A DNA stretch of 51,867 nucleotides from Herbaspirillum frisingense GSF30 (GTDB lineage: Bacteria; Pseudomonadota; Gammaproteobacteria; Burkholderiales; Burkholderiaceae_D): assembly GCF_000300975.2 (NCBI RefSeq), contig NZ_AEEC02000038.1, positions 1 to 51,867 of the forward strand, given 5' to 3'. Positions 8,552-16,753 of the stretch are shown in pieces. The notes beneath the pieces were generated by a model. It saw nothing but the letters and a program-made list of their open reading frames with translations, was not told the DNA's origin and did no database searches. Each line of letters starts with the position of its first letter. The first letter of the stretch is position 1. The translations under genes and the position numbers were made by a program.

Positions 8552-8947
8552 TCAGCGCGGCGGGGCGCGGGAGGAGAAATGGCAGTTGAGCGGGGCGTCC
8601 CACGAGGAGAACGCCAGCCACAGGGCCAGCACGCGTAGCGGCGGCAACAGCGGCAAGGGAGGGAAACTGAAATGGACACCGGCCGACAGGGCTGCGGCAT
8701 CGTAGGCGACGCAGGAGTGATGCAGGTCGTGGGCATGGGGACCGTGCACATGCGCATCCTGACCGGTACTGACCGAGGCCGGCTCGGCTTCGTCGAAGAG
8801 GGCGTCGCTGATCAGCGAGTGCACCGTGCCCGGTGCCCAGCCCGCGTGCGCGATGCCGTGGACAAACCCCAGCATCTGCGCGAACAGCAACGACATCGCC
8901 AGCATGGCAATGACGGTGAAGCTACGCAGGGAACGCAGTCGGTTCAT
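8552..8947 (-). CDS. Small His-rich membrane/secreted protein of unknown function
   Basis: 131 residues from ATG 8947. There is an N-terminal hydrophobic segment (about residues 9-30, signal peptide or anchor), a His-rich stretch near 62-80 (HVHGPHAHDLHHS) and a second hydrophobic segment near 96-115. No family is assigned with confidence. Small His-rich proteins of this shape often accompany metal-related TonB receptors, and the receptor gene starts 185 bp downstream on the same strand. A metal-binding periplasmic role is therefore a guess from composition and context. No strong ribosome-binding site is visible before the chosen start; an earlier TTG at 9040 is possible. Confidence 0.6.
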   Translation of the reverse strand: MNRLRSLRSFTVIAMLAMSLLFAQMLGFVHGIAHAGWAPGTVHSLISDALFDEAEPASVSTGQDAHVHGPHAHDLHHSCVAYDAAALSAGVHFSFPPLPLLPPLRVLALWLAFSSWDAPLNCHFSSRAPPR

Positions 8948-9296
8948 GGAACGGATCGGCAAGTGGACGACAGGGCTGCAAACACACGCAACACAAAACA
9001 GGGCAGAGGCGGGCAGACCAGTGCAATACGGATGACGCAACAGCTTCGACCGCGTTTGCAGCTTTTTCAGGGGCTACTGACGATGAACTGAAGGTACTGA
9101 CATCGAACACCCTGCAATGCCGCTCAACATGCAGTACTACCGGTGGTCTTTAAATTCGGATATGAAGGATTCTACCCCGTGGCTCATAGCTGGCCAGTCC
9201 GAAAAACCGGGGTCAATGATCCTGCACCGGCAACACGGGCTGCCGGCGCCATGCCTGGCCGCGTCGCGGCACAGGCTTCATCCTGCGGGGCGGGGA
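8948..9296. other. Intergenic region between dksA and the His-rich protein gene
   Basis: 349 bp without a convincing gene. On the minus strand, after the dksA stop, there is a CCGGCA/TGCCGG stem (9227-9232 with 9241-9246) and, further on, a short U5 run near 9205-9209; it might terminate dksA, weakly. I looked for a Zur-type palindrome (TGTTATA..TATAACA-like) upstream of the His-rich gene and saw none. No clear sigma-70 promoter was found. Confidence 0.35.
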
Positions 9297-9782
9297 TCAG
9301 TCGCCGTAGAGCTTCTGCTTCAACTCGCGGCGTTGCTGCGCTTCCAGCGACAGGGTCGCGGTCGGGCGCGCCAGCAGACGCGGGATGCCGATCGGTTCGC
9401 CGGTCTCTTCGCACCATCCGTACTCGCCGTTGTCGATGGACACGATGGACTGCTGCACCTTCTTGAGCAGCTTGCGTTCACGGTCACGGGTACGCAGTTC
9501 GAGGGCGTGTTCTTCCTCGATGGTGGCGCGGTCGGCCGGATCCGGCACCAGCACGGTTTCGCGCAGGTGTTCGGTGGTTTCATCCGCGTTCTTGAGCAGA
9601 TCCTTTTCCAGCTGCTGGAGACGGGCCTTGAAGAAAGCAAGCTGCGCTTCGTTCATGTAGTCCTTCTCGTCCATCTTGAGGATTTGTTCCTCGGTCAGCA
9701 ACTGCGCTGCAGGGGTAGTTTTGGGAGTCTTGGTTGCCACTTCGCTTACTTTCAATACTACGGGTTTTTCAACTATATCCAT
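9297..9782 (-). CDS. dksA: RNA polymerase-binding transcription factor DksA, cysteine-depleted form
   Basis: 161 residues. DksA binds the RNA polymerase secondary channel and acts with ppGpp. The coiled coil holds the tip motif DPADRA (Asp81, Asp84, Ala86), matching the essential tip acidic residues of E. coli DksA. The C-terminal globular part keeps the fold signature EPIGIPRLLARPTATL, but the four zinc-finger cysteines are reduced to one: Cys124 stays, while the others are Thr127, Ser145 and Ala148. It should not bind zinc. Cysteine-poor DksA is, as far as I recall, common in alpha- and betaproteobacteria, so this is probably the main DksA. The start at 9782 is preferred; a GTG at 9830 would add 16 residues. 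Confidence 0.9.
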   Translation of the reverse strand: MDIVEKPVVLKVSEVATKTPKTTPAAQLLTEEQILKMDEKDYMNEAQLAFFKARLQQLEKDLLKNADETTEHLRETVLVPDPADRATIEEEHALELRTRDRERKLLKKVQQSIVSIDNGEYGWCEETGEPIGIPRLLARPTATLSLEAQQRRELKQKLYGD

Positions 9783-10193
9783 TATCCCGGCTGATACTTG
9801 GCTGCCGGAACAGGTCGCTTTTGAATCCACTTCCCTAGCCGCGTGGGCACCTCTTCGATTGACGTTGACGCTCGGTGGGGCCGTTGCGGGATCTCCGGGC
9901 TGGCCTGCAGGCCGATGGCGTACGCTTTTTCGCGGTCAAGGATTGTACACCAACGATTCCGGATGCCAAGCCTCGGGCACAACAGGATCCTGACCTCGGG
10001 CAGCGACGCGCCGGCGGCGCGGTGGTTCATGGAGCGGTTCATGACTCCCCTTTGACGGGCAAGGCAGGGCGGGCTGATCGCGCTTATGAATTATGGTCGT
10101 TCCGGACATCAGCCTGGCTTGATGCCGCGTAGCAATTGCATTGCAACATCCAACCGAGTTTATACCAGAAGACCGGGCAGCAAGCTACGGCGC
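9783..10193. other. Intergenic region between the MoeB/ThiF-type gene and dksA
   Basis: 411 bp with no supported gene. It contains the dksA promoter described separately and a short palindrome GCAATTGC near 10133-10140. Short open frames here have no start-site support and lack family resemblance. Confidence 0.45.
9942..9969 (-). promoter_or_regulatory. Sigma-70 promoter, probably for dksA
   Basis: The minus strand reads TTGGCA (9969-9964), a 16-bp spacer, then TACAAT (9947-9942), a good match to the sigma-70 consensus. Transcription would start near 9935, leaving a leader of about 150 nt before the ATG of dksA at 9782. Confidence 0.6.
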
Positions 10194-10949
10194 TCAGTCG
10201 TGCCGCTGCGCGCAGACCGGGCACTGGTGGTCGCGGCCCACGGTGATCGAGGTCCATTCCATCTCGCGGGCGTCCAGCAGCAGCAGGCGCCCGGCCAGGG
10301 AGCGACCGATGCCGGCCAGCAGCTTGATGGCCTCGGCCGCCTGCATGGTGCCGATGATGCCTACCAGCGGCGAGAAGACGCCCATGGTGGAACATTGCAC
10401 TTCCTCGAACTCGCGCTCGGGCGGGAACAGGCAGGCATAGCAGGGGGCCTTTTCCTGGCGGCTGTCGAAGACGCTGACCTGGCCGTCGAAGCGGATGGCC
10501 GCGCCCGAGACCAGCGGCACACCGGCCGCCACGCAGGCGCGGTTGACGGCGTGGCGGGTGGCGAAGTTGTCGCTGCAGTCCAGCACCACATCGGCATCGG
10601 CCACCAGCGCCTGCAGGCGTTCGCCTTCGACCCGCTCGGCCAGTGCCGTGACCTGCACACCGGGGTTGATCTGCTGCAGCGCCTCGCGGCCGGAGTCGAC
10701 CTTGGGCTGGCCGACGCGCGCGGTGGTGTGCATGATCTGGCGCTGCAGGTTGGTCAGGTCCACCGTGTCATGGTCGACCAGAGTGATATGGCCCACGCCG
10801 GCCGAAGCCAGATACATGGCCGCCGGCGAGCCCAGCCCGCCGGCGCCGATCACCAGGGCATGCCCCTGCAGCAGCCGGGTCTGGCCCTCGATGTCGATCT
10901 CGTCGAGCAGGATGTGGCGCGAATAGCGCAGCAGCTGTTGGTCATCCAT
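10194..10949 (-). CDS. moeB: HesA/MoeB/ThiF family adenylyltransferase (sulfur-carrier activating E1-like)
   Basis: 251 residues, matching MoeB/ThiF length. It shows the opening RYSRHILL, the ATP-binding GAGGLGSPAAMYLASAGVG (about residues 36-54), and two CxxC zinc pairs: CYAC near 187 and CPVC near 245. Such enzymes adenylate the C-terminal Gly-Gly of MoaD or ThiS for molybdopterin or thiazole synthesis. No moa, moe or thi gene lies nearby, so whether it serves molybdenum cofactor, thiamine or another sulfur carrier is open; moeB is the best single label. It follows ctpA by 78 bp, but a terminator lies between them. Confidence 0.85.
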   Translation of the reverse strand: MDDQQLLRYSRHILLDEIDIEGQTRLLQGHALVIGAGGLGSPAAMYLASAGVGHITLVDHDTVDLTNLQRQIMHTTARVGQPKVDSGREALQQINPGVQVTALAERVEGERLQALVADADVVLDCSDNFATRHAVNRACVAAGVPLVSGAAIRFDGQVSVFDSRQEKAPCYACLFPPEREFEEVQCSTMGVFSPLVGIIGTMQAAEAIKLLAGIGRSLAGRLLLLDAREMEWTSITVGRDHQCPVCAQRHD

Positions 10950-10977
10950 GGTCAGGTCGTGCCTCGTTCCAGTAATG

Positions 10978-11002
10978 AAAAAGGGCCGCTAGCTAGCGGC
11001 CC
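10978..11002 (-). terminator. Rho-independent terminator after ctpA
   Basis: A 20-bp perfect palindrome (10983-11002, GGGCCGCTAG/CTAGCGGCCC) is followed on the minus strand by five U (10982-10978). It sits 26 bp after the ctpA stop and before the MoeB/ThiF-type gene, which therefore probably depends on readthrough or its own promoter. Confidence 0.8.
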
Positions 11003-11027
11003 GGTGTGCCAGCCCGAGGGCGGCGGA

Positions 11028-12524
11028 TTACTTGGTGGTGTCGATCTTCTCGGCCGGCGCCTTGTTGTCCTTGCGCTCGTCCTTGACCGGGGTGGCGTTC
11101 TTGCCCTCTTCGTTGCGCACTTCCGGCTTGGCATTGGAGACCTTCACCGGCAAGCCCTTGAGATGGTTCAGGGCTTGCCCCAGCTGGAAGTCGTCCTTGC
11201 TACCGAATTCCAGCGGCTTGCGCTTCTTCTCGGCGGCGATCAGGCGTTCTTCCGACTGCTCGTCCAGGGCTTGCGCCTTCACTTCGGCCGACTTGTCGGT
11301 GTCGTTGGAGAGATGCTTGGACAGGTCGGCTTCACGCAGGCGCAGGCCGTTCAGGCCATCGCCATCGGGGAATTCGTCCACCATGATGTCCGGGACGATG
11401 CCACGGGCCTGGATGGAACGACCCTTGGGCGTGTAATAGCGGGCGGTGGTCAGCTTGACGGCGGTGTTCTTTTCCGGCGGCAGGGCGATCACCGACTGCA
11501 CCGAACCCTTGCCGAAGGACTGGGTACCCATGATGGTGGCGCGCTTGTAATCCTGCAGGGCGCCGGCCACGATTTCGGAAGCCGAGGCCGAGCCGCTGTT
11601 GATCAGGACCACCATCGGCACCTTCTTGATGGCATCCGGCAGGCGCGACAGCGGGTCCGACAGCGGGTTGGCGGCGTAGTATTCGCGCTTGGCATAGAAC
11701 GTCTGCTTGGAGCTGGGCAGCTGGCCGTTGGTGGACACCACCACCGAATCCTTGGGCAGGAAGGCTGCAGCCACGCCGATGGCGCCCGGCAGCACGCCGC
11801 CCGGATCGTTGCGCAGGTCCAGCACGATGCCCTTCAGGTTGGGCTCCTGGGCGTAGATGGCGGCCAGCTTCTTGGACATGTCGTCCACCGTCGGCTCCTG
11901 GAACTGGGTCACGCGCAGCCAGGCGTAGCCGGGTTCGATGACCTTGGACTTGACGCTCTGCACGCGGATCTCCTGACGGGTGATGGTCAGGATGATGGGC
12001 TTGTCCTCTTCCTTGCGGGCGATGGTCAGGGTGATCTTGGTGTTGGGTTCGCCGCGCATCTTCTTGACGGCTTCATCCAGGGTCAGGCCCTTGACCGGGG
12101 TGCTGTCCAGGCGGGTGATCAGGTCACCGGCCTTGATCCCGGCGCGGAAGGCCGGCGAATCCTCGATCGGGGAGATGACCTTGACGTAGCCATCTTCCAT
12201 GCCGACTTCGATACCCAGGCCCACGAACTTGCCCATGGTGCCTTCGCGCAGTTCCTTGTAGGCCTTCTTGTCCAGATAGGCGGAGTGCGGATCAAGCGAG
12301 GCAACCATGCCGGAAATGGCTTCGGTCAGCAGCTTCTTGTCGTCGACCTGCTCGACGTAATCCGACTTGATGAGGCCGAACACGTCGGCCATCTGGCGCA
12401 GCTCCTCCAGGGGCAGCGACGCCGTTGCATTCTTCTGCGCGATGGCGTCGAACTGAATCATCGCGGTGGCGCCTGCCACCATGCCCAACCCGATCAAACC
12501 GATATTCTTGAGTTTGCTGCCCAT
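11028..12524 (-). CDS. ctpA: Carboxy-terminal processing serine protease, S41 family
   Basis: 498 residues. An N-terminal hydrophobic signal/anchor covers about residues 7-29. A PDZ domain covers about 98-180 (GLGIEVGMEDGYVKVISPIE within it). The S41 protease core carries the Ser/Lys dyad: Ser314 in GSASASE and Lys339 in SFGKG, with the spacing of 25 known from CtpA. It is an exported periplasmic protease that trims or degrades proteins from their C terminus, including envelope and peptidoglycan-hydrolase factors. It starts 3 bp after the envC stop, so the two are translationally close and surely co-transcribed. The C-terminal tail (about 450-498) is Lys- and Glu-rich and low in complexity. 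Confidence 0.93.
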   Translation of the reverse strand: MGSKLKNIGLIGLGMVAGATAMIQFDAIAQKNATASLPLEELRQMADVFGLIKSDYVEQVDDKKLLTEAISGMVASLDPHSAYLDKKAYKELREGTMGKFVGLGIEVGMEDGYVKVISPIEDSPAFRAGIKAGDLITRLDSTPVKGLTLDEAVKKMRGEPNTKITLTIARKEEDKPIILTITRQEIRVQSVKSKVIEPGYAWLRVTQFQEPTVDDMSKKLAAIYAQEPNLKGIVLDLRNDPGGVLPGAIGVAAAFLPKDSVVVSTNGQLPSSKQTFYAKREYYAANPLSDPLSRLPDAIKKVPMVVLINSGSASASEIVAGALQDYKRATIMGTQSFGKGSVQSVIALPPEKNTAVKLTTARYYTPKGRSIQARGIVPDIMVDEFPDGDGLNGLRLREADLSKHLSNDTDKSAEVKAQALDEQSEERLIAAEKKRKPLEFGSKDDFQLGQALNHLKGLPVKVSNAKPEVRNEEGKNATPVKDERKDNKAPAEKIDTTK

Positions 12525-12527
12525 GTG

Positions 12528-13961
12528 TCACCTAGTAGTTACCCACCCCAGTGGGTCGAATGCGCGGCCTTGATACCGCATTTCAAAGTATAAACCCGAT
12601 TGCTCGTTACCGCCGCTGTTGCCTGCAGTAGCAATAGTGTCGCCCGCTTTTACCACATCGCCGGCACGTTTGAGCACCGACTGGTTGTTGCCATAAATCG
12701 TCATGTACTGATTGCCGTGATCCACGATGATCAGGTTGCCGAAGCCGCGCAACCAGTCCGCGAAGACCACCCGGCCGGCCGCCACGGCGCGCACTTCCGA
12801 GCCTTCGTGGGCGCGGATGAACAGGCCCCGGCTGGTCGGTCCGTCACCCCGGCGACTGCCGAATTTCGATGTCAGGTCACCCTTGACCGGCAGGTGCAGC
12901 TGGCCGCGCAGGCTGGCGAAGGGCTTGCCGAAATTGTCCGACTGCGGCTCGGGCAGGGTGTCGTTGCGCGCCAGGGAAGTGCTCTGCGGCGGTTCGTCAT
13001 CGTCGATGGCGTCGGCCGGGTCGGGCTGTTTCGGTACCGGCTTGCCCTCCCTGGCGGCCCGTGCCGCTTCGGCGGCGCGCTCGGCCGCCCGGGCGCGCTG
13101 TTCAGCCAGCCGCTTCTCGCGTTCGGCCCTGGCTTTGGCCAATTGTTCCTGGCGCCGCTTTTCGCGGGCTTCGGCTTCGGCCTTTTTCTGCTGTTCGATG
13201 ATCTGCGCCAGCTTGTCCACCAGACTGGAGAGGCGCTGCTGGTCCTGCTCGATGCGACCGACCTCCTGGCGCTGGGCATTGAGCTTGGTGGAGAGTTGCG
13301 ACAACAGGGTCTGGCGACGGCCCTTTTCGCGCTCCAGGACCTTCTTCTGTTCCAGTTCTTCCTGGGCGATTTCTTCCAGTTCGTACTTGGCGTTCTGCGT
13401 GTCGGCCTTGTTGGCACGGATGGCCTGCTGGTTGGCGCGCAGGGTTTCGATCAACCTGGCCTGGGCCTGGGAGACATACCCCATGTACTGCAATTCGCGG
13501 TTGATGCGATTGGGGTTGTCCCCGGAGAGCAGCAACTTGATGCGATCTTCATTGCCGGCCACGTACTGCTCGCGCAGCAGCCTGGAAAGCTGGGCCTGCT
13601 GGGCGTTGACCAGGGCAGTGAGCTCATTGAGCTGCTTGACCAGTTGTGCCAGGCGGGACTCGGTTTCCTGCTGTTCCTGGGCCAGGTCGCGCAGAGACCG
13701 GTTGGCCTTGGAGATGGCCTGTTCGGAGACGGCCAGCGCGTCGGCGGCGTTGTCCTTGGCAGTTTCGGTCTGGTCGATGTCGCGCTTGAGGCTGGTCAGG
13801 CGCTGCTGCAGGTCGGCACGTTCCTTCTCGGCGGCCTGCTTTTGCCTGGTCCGTTCGGTGATCGGCTGGGCCTGGGCTGCAGACAGTGCCAGCCACAGGC
13901 ACGCCAATCCGGCCAGTGCGTGGACCAGCGGGCGCAAACGTCCCCGCAGCGCGTCGGCCAA
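12528..13961 (-). CDS. envC: Murein hydrolase activator EnvC (degenerate M23/LytM)
   Basis: 477 residues: a signal peptide (about 1-31, LSAAQAQ), two long coiled-coil stretches (about 35-125 and 165-300, rich in Gln, Glu, Arg), and a C-terminal LytM domain (about 355-475). The zinc ligands of active M23 peptidases are missing: the HxxxD site reads RGLFIRA and the HxH site reads YFEMR. This is the pattern of EnvC, which activates division amidases instead of cutting peptidoglycan itself. No ATG or GTG start is in frame at a sensible place; TTG at 13961 is the best candidate but lacks a clear ribosome-binding site. It lies between gpmA and ctpA in one operon. Confidence 0.88.
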   Translation of the reverse strand: MADALRGRLRPLVHALAGLACLWLALSAAQAQPITERTRQKQAAEKERADLQQRLTSLKRDIDQTETAKDNAADALAVSEQAISKANRSLRDLAQEQQETESRLAQLVKQLNELTALVNAQQAQLSRLLREQYVAGNEDRIKLLLSGDNPNRINRELQYMGYVSQAQARLIETLRANQQAIRANKADTQNAKYELEEIAQEELEQKKVLEREKGRRQTLLSQLSTKLNAQRQEVGRIEQDQQRLSSLVDKLAQIIEQQKKAEAEAREKRRQEQLAKARAEREKRLAEQRARAAERAAEAARAAREGKPVPKQPDPADAIDDDEPPQSTSLARNDTLPEPQSDNFGKPFASLRGQLHLPVKGDLTSKFGSRRGDGPTSRGLFIRAHEGSEVRAVAAGRVVFADWLRGFGNLIIVDHGNQYMTIYGNNQSVLKRAGDVVKAGDTIATAGNSGGNEQSGLYFEMRYQGRAFDPLGWVTTR

Positions 13962-14044
13962 CGGGTCGGGGCGCGCCGGTGCTGTGCACTTGCCGGGAAC
14001 GGACGCGGCCAGTGCGGCCGGCGCCTTGCTGGAGAAACGCAGTT

Positions 14045-14791
14045 TTATTTCGACTTCCCTTGATTGGCCACGGCCTTGAGTGCTGCCTCGATGGCGGACT
14101 GGTCACCCAGGTAGTAGCTCTTGATGGGCTTCAGGTCGGCGTCCAGCTCATAGACCAGCGGCTGGCCGTTGGGGATGTTCAGGCCGACGATGTCGTTGTC
14201 GCTGATGCCGTCGAGGTACTTGATCAGGGCGCGCAGGCTGTTGCCGTGGGCGGAGATGATGATCTGCTTGCCGGCGCGGATGGCCGGGGCGATGGAGTCG
14301 TTCCAGGCCGGCAGCACGCGGGCCACGGTGTCCTTCAGGCATTCGGTCAGCGGCACCTGTTCGCGCGAGAGGCCGGCGTAGCGGGCGTCGCCGAAGGCAT
14401 CGCGCTCTTCGCCCGGGGTCAGCGGGTTGGGCGGGGTGTCGTAGCTGCGACGCCAGACCAGCACCTGCTCGTCGCCATACTGGGCGGCGGTCTCGGCCTT
14501 GTTCAGACCTTGCAGGGCGCCGTAGTGGCGTTCGTTCAGGCGCCAGTCGTTCTTGATGGGGATGTACATCTGGTCCATTTCATCCAGCGTGGTCCAGAGG
14601 GTGCGGATGGCGCGCTTCAACACCGAGGTATAGGCCAGGTCGAAGGAGAAACCGGCTTCCTTGAGCAGCTTGCCGGCCTGACGGGCTTCGGCCACGCCTT
14701 TTTCGGTGAGGTCGACATCGACCCAGCCGGTGAAGCGGTTGGCCAGGTTCCAGGTCGATTCGCCGTGGCGCATGAATACGATTTTGTACAT
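14045..14791 (-). CDS. gpmA: 2,3-bisphosphoglycerate-dependent phosphoglycerate mutase
   Basis: 248 residues, the family's usual length. The phosphohistidine motif is at the N terminus ([11 protein letters not shown], His9), with the second histidine in [14 protein letters not shown] near residue 184. It also has the LNERHYGAL segment that binds substrate and ELDADLKPI near the C terminus. It interconverts 3- and 2-phosphoglycerate in glycolysis and gluconeogenesis. It is the first gene of the gpmA-envC-ctpA unit and is divergent from the rhodanese gene across 154 bp. Confidence 0.96.
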   Translation of the reverse strand: MYKIVFMRHGESTWNLANRFTGWVDVDLTEKGVAEARQAGKLLKEAGFSFDLAYTSVLKRAIRTLWTTLDEMDQMYIPIKNDWRLNERHYGALQGLNKAETAAQYGDEQVLVWRRSYDTPPNPLTPGEERDAFGDARYAGLSREQVPLTECLKDTVARVLPAWNDSIAPAIRAGKQIIISAHGNSLRALIKYLDGISDNDIVGLNIPNGQPLVYELDADLKPIKSYYLGDQSAIEAALKAVANQGKSK

Positions 14792-14909
14792 AGCGGGACT
14801 AGTTTTGATGATGGAGAAAGCGGTGCGGTTGCCCCAAGGTCGACTACGCGAGACCGGGTGCAGACCTTAGACTGTTCGGTCCGGATGCAAACCACGAATG
14901 CTTCTATTT

Positions 14910-14915
14910 TATAAT
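14910..14915 (+). promoter_or_regulatory. Possible -10 element for the rhodanese-grxC-secB unit
   Basis: A perfect TATAAT lies about 30 bp before the ATG of the rhodanese gene, in an otherwise GC-rich divergent region. No good -35 is found at 16-18 bp, so the call is tentative. Confidence 0.4.
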
Positions 14916-14945
14916 GCCGGGATTCAGTAAACTCATTGGACTGCC

Positions 14946-15359
14946 GTGAAATTCATCATCGACAATATTTTCCTGATCGCCCTGGCCTTGGTCTCTGGCG
15001 GTACCCTGCTGGTTCCCTACCTGCAACAGCGTGGCAACAAGCTCAGCCTGCTGCAGGCCACGCAGATGCTCAACCAGGGCAAGGTGCTGGTGCTGGACGT
15101 GCGTGAACCGGAACAATTCGCCGCCGGCCACCTGCGCGAAGCCCGCAATATCCCTCTGAAGGAGTTGCCGCAGCGCATCGGCGAACTGGACAAGATGAAG
15201 GGCCGTCCGGTCATCGTGGTCTGCAAGAACGGCACCCAGGCCAATCGCGCCGAGGGTTCGCTCAAGAAAGCCGGTTTTACCGAGGTCTACGGCCTGCATG
15301 GCGGCATCGACGCCTGGCAGGGCCAGGGCCTGCCGCTGACCACCAAGGAGGCAAAATGA
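14946..15359 (+). CDS. Membrane-anchored rhodanese-like protein
   Basis: 137 residues. One N-terminal transmembrane segment (about 4-25) is followed by a single rhodanese domain (about 35-130). The active-site loop is CKNGTQ with Cys93, and the DVREPEQFAAGHL motif lies at 51-63. The protein is probably a membrane-bound sulfurtransferase or thiol carrier facing the cytoplasm. The gene overlaps grxC by the ATGA arrangement and is followed by secB, the same order as yibN-grxC-secB in many proteobacteria. The physiological sulfur acceptor is unknown. Confidence 0.9.
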   Translation: MKFIIDNIFLIALALVSGGTLLVPYLQQRGNKLSLLQATQMLNQGKVLVLDVREPEQFAAGHLREARNIPLKELPQRIGELDKMKGRPVIVVCKNGTQANRAEGSLKKAGFTEVYGLHGGIDAWQGQGLPLTTKEAK

Positions 15360-15616
15360 GCGCCCCGGTCACGATGTACTGCACCGCCGTATGCCCGTAT
15401 TGCATGATGGCCGAGCGCTTGCTCGCCAGCAAGGGGATCACGCAGATCGACAAGATCCGCGTGGACCTCGAACCTCAACAGCGCGAGCTGATGATGCAAA
15501 AGACCGGCCGCCGCACCGTGCCACAGATCTATATCGGCGACACCCATGTCGGCGGATTTGACGATCTGAACGCAATGGATCGCGCCGGCAAGCTGGACCC
15601 GCTGCTGCAAGCCTGA
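15356..15616 (+). CDS. grxC: Glutaredoxin 3
   Basis: 86 residues, standard for GrxC. The dithiol active site CPYC is at Cys13-Cys16. The TVPQIYIGDTHVGG segment (about 54-67) provides the cis-proline and glutathione-binding residues, and it ends DDLNAMDRAGKLDPLL. It reduces protein disulfides and glutathione mixed disulfides in the cytoplasm. The start codon overlaps the stop of the rhodanese gene (ATGA), indicating translational coupling, and AAGGAGG lies just upstream. Confidence 0.95.
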   Translation: MSAPVTMYCTAVCPYCMMAERLLASKGITQIDKIRVDLEPQQRELMMQKTGRRTVPQIYIGDTHVGGFDDLNAMDRAGKLDPLLQA

Positions 15617-15667
15617 CGCCAGGGCAGCAAACCTCCCCTATCGATTCACCGAACCTGAAAGAAATCC

Positions 15668-16162
15668 ATGTCGGAACAGAACCAAGAAGCCCAAGAGCAA
15701 CCCGTTTTCCAGATCCAGCGCGTCTACCTGAAGGATCTGTCACTGGAACAGCCGAATTCGCCGGCCATCTTCCTGGAGCAGGAAGCCCCCTCGATCGAAG
15801 TGTCGGTGGACGTCGGTGCCGAGGCGCTGGCTGAAGGCGTCTTCGAATCGACCGTGACCATCACCGTGACCGCCAAGGTCAAGGACAAGGTCGCCTTCCT
15901 GGTCGAGGGCAAGCAAGCCGGCATCTTCGAGATCCGCAACGTGCCCGCCGAACAGCTGGACCCGCTGCTGGGCATCGGCTGCCCCAACATCATCTACCCG
16001 TACCTGCGCGCCAACATCGCCGACGCCATCACCCGCGCCGGTTTCCCGCCGGTGCACCTGGCCGAGATCAACTTCGAGGTGTTCTACCAGCAGCGCCTGC
16101 AGGCGCTGGCCGAGCAGCAAGGCGCGACCCTGGTCAACAACGGCTCCACCGCCGTCAACTGA
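15668..16162 (+). CDS. secB: Protein-export chaperone SecB
   Basis: 164 residues. The SecB family patterns are clear: [14 protein letters not shown] and PNSPAIF at the N terminus, [21 protein letters not shown] in the middle, and [15 protein letters not shown] with [11 protein letters not shown] towards the end. SecB is a homotetrameric cytoplasmic chaperone that holds precursors unfolded and delivers them to SecA. It follows grxC by 51 bp in the same direction. The genomic pairing grxC-secB-gpsA is widely conserved; here an SH3 protein gene is inserted before gpsA. Confidence 0.97.
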   Translation: MSEQNQEAQEQPVFQIQRVYLKDLSLEQPNSPAIFLEQEAPSIEVSVDVGAEALAEGVFESTVTITVTAKVKDKVAFLVEGKQAGIFEIRNVPAEQLDPLLGIGCPNIIYPYLRANIADAITRAGFPPVHLAEINFEVFYQQRLQALAEQQGATLVNNGSTAVN

Positions 16163-16292
16163 TCCGGTTTCACCATCTGCTTTCAGCACTTGTCCGCCTG
16201 CCGGACGGCCGCATCCCCTGCGGCCTGCCGGCACGACACCAAGCCGCCGCAGCCCACGCTGCGGCGCTTTCCCTTCTGCGGAGACTTTCTCA

Positions 16293-16742
16293 ATGAAACG
16301 CCTGTCCCTGATTCTTTCCGCCACCCTGCTCGGCGCCTTCATGGCCAAGGATGCCCTGGCCCTGGACTTCAAGTCGGTCGGTGCGGCCCCCGCCATCATG
16401 TACGACGCTCCTTCCGAGAAAGGTCGTCGTGTCTACGTTGCGCCGCGTGGCATGCCGGTGGAAGTGGTCTTGACCTATGGCGAATGGAGCAAGGTCAGGG
16501 ATGCCGCCGGAACCCTTTCCTGGGTCCAGTCCAAGACCCTCACGCCCAAGCGCATGCTGGTGGTGTCGGCGACCAACGCCCGCGTCTTCAATGCGGCCGA
16601 TGAAAGCAGCCCGGTGGTCTTCAGCGCCGACAAGTCGGTCCTGCTGGAAATGCTGGAGAGCCCCAACAACGGCTGGGTCAAAGTGCGCCATCGCGATGGC
16701 CAGAGCGGCTTCGTGAAGGCCGGCGACGTCTGGGGCGACTGA
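16293..16742 (+). CDS. Exported SH3-domain protein
   Basis: 149 residues with a signal peptide (about 1-23, ending DALA). Two bacterial SH3 (SH3_3-type) repeats follow: about 25-85, with [24 protein letters not shown] in pieces and WSKVRD, and about 88-147, with [17 protein letters not shown] and [16 protein letters not shown]. Such periplasmic proteins are thought to bind peptidoglycan or serve in envelope protein contacts, but no enzymatic function is known. The gene lies between secB (130 bp upstream) and gpsA (11 bp downstream), so it is probably co-transcribed with gpsA. Confidence 0.85.
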   Translation: MKRLSLILSATLLGAFMAKDALALDFKSVGAAPAIMYDAPSEKGRRVYVAPRGMPVEVVLTYGEWSKVRDAAGTLSWVQSKTLTPKRMLVVSATNARVFNAADESSPVVFSADKSVLLEMLESPNNGWVKVRHRDGQSGFVKAGDVWGD

Positions 16743-16753
16743 ACGGACCTGCC

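Noticed and set aside
8948..9296. Zur operator upstream of the His-rich protein and ZnuD-like receptor
   Set aside because: No AT-rich TGTTATA-type palindrome is visible, so zinc regulation cannot be claimed from the sequence.
10086..12593. Open frame of 835 codons on the plus strand, opposite ctpA and the MoeB/ThiF-type gene
   Set aside because: It mirrors two well-recognised minus-strand genes in high-GC DNA, has Gly/His/Gln-rich antisense composition, no start signals and no family resemblance.
12528..13961. Active M23 endopeptidase
   Set aside because: The zinc-binding HxxxD and HxH residues are absent, so it fits the EnvC activator class.
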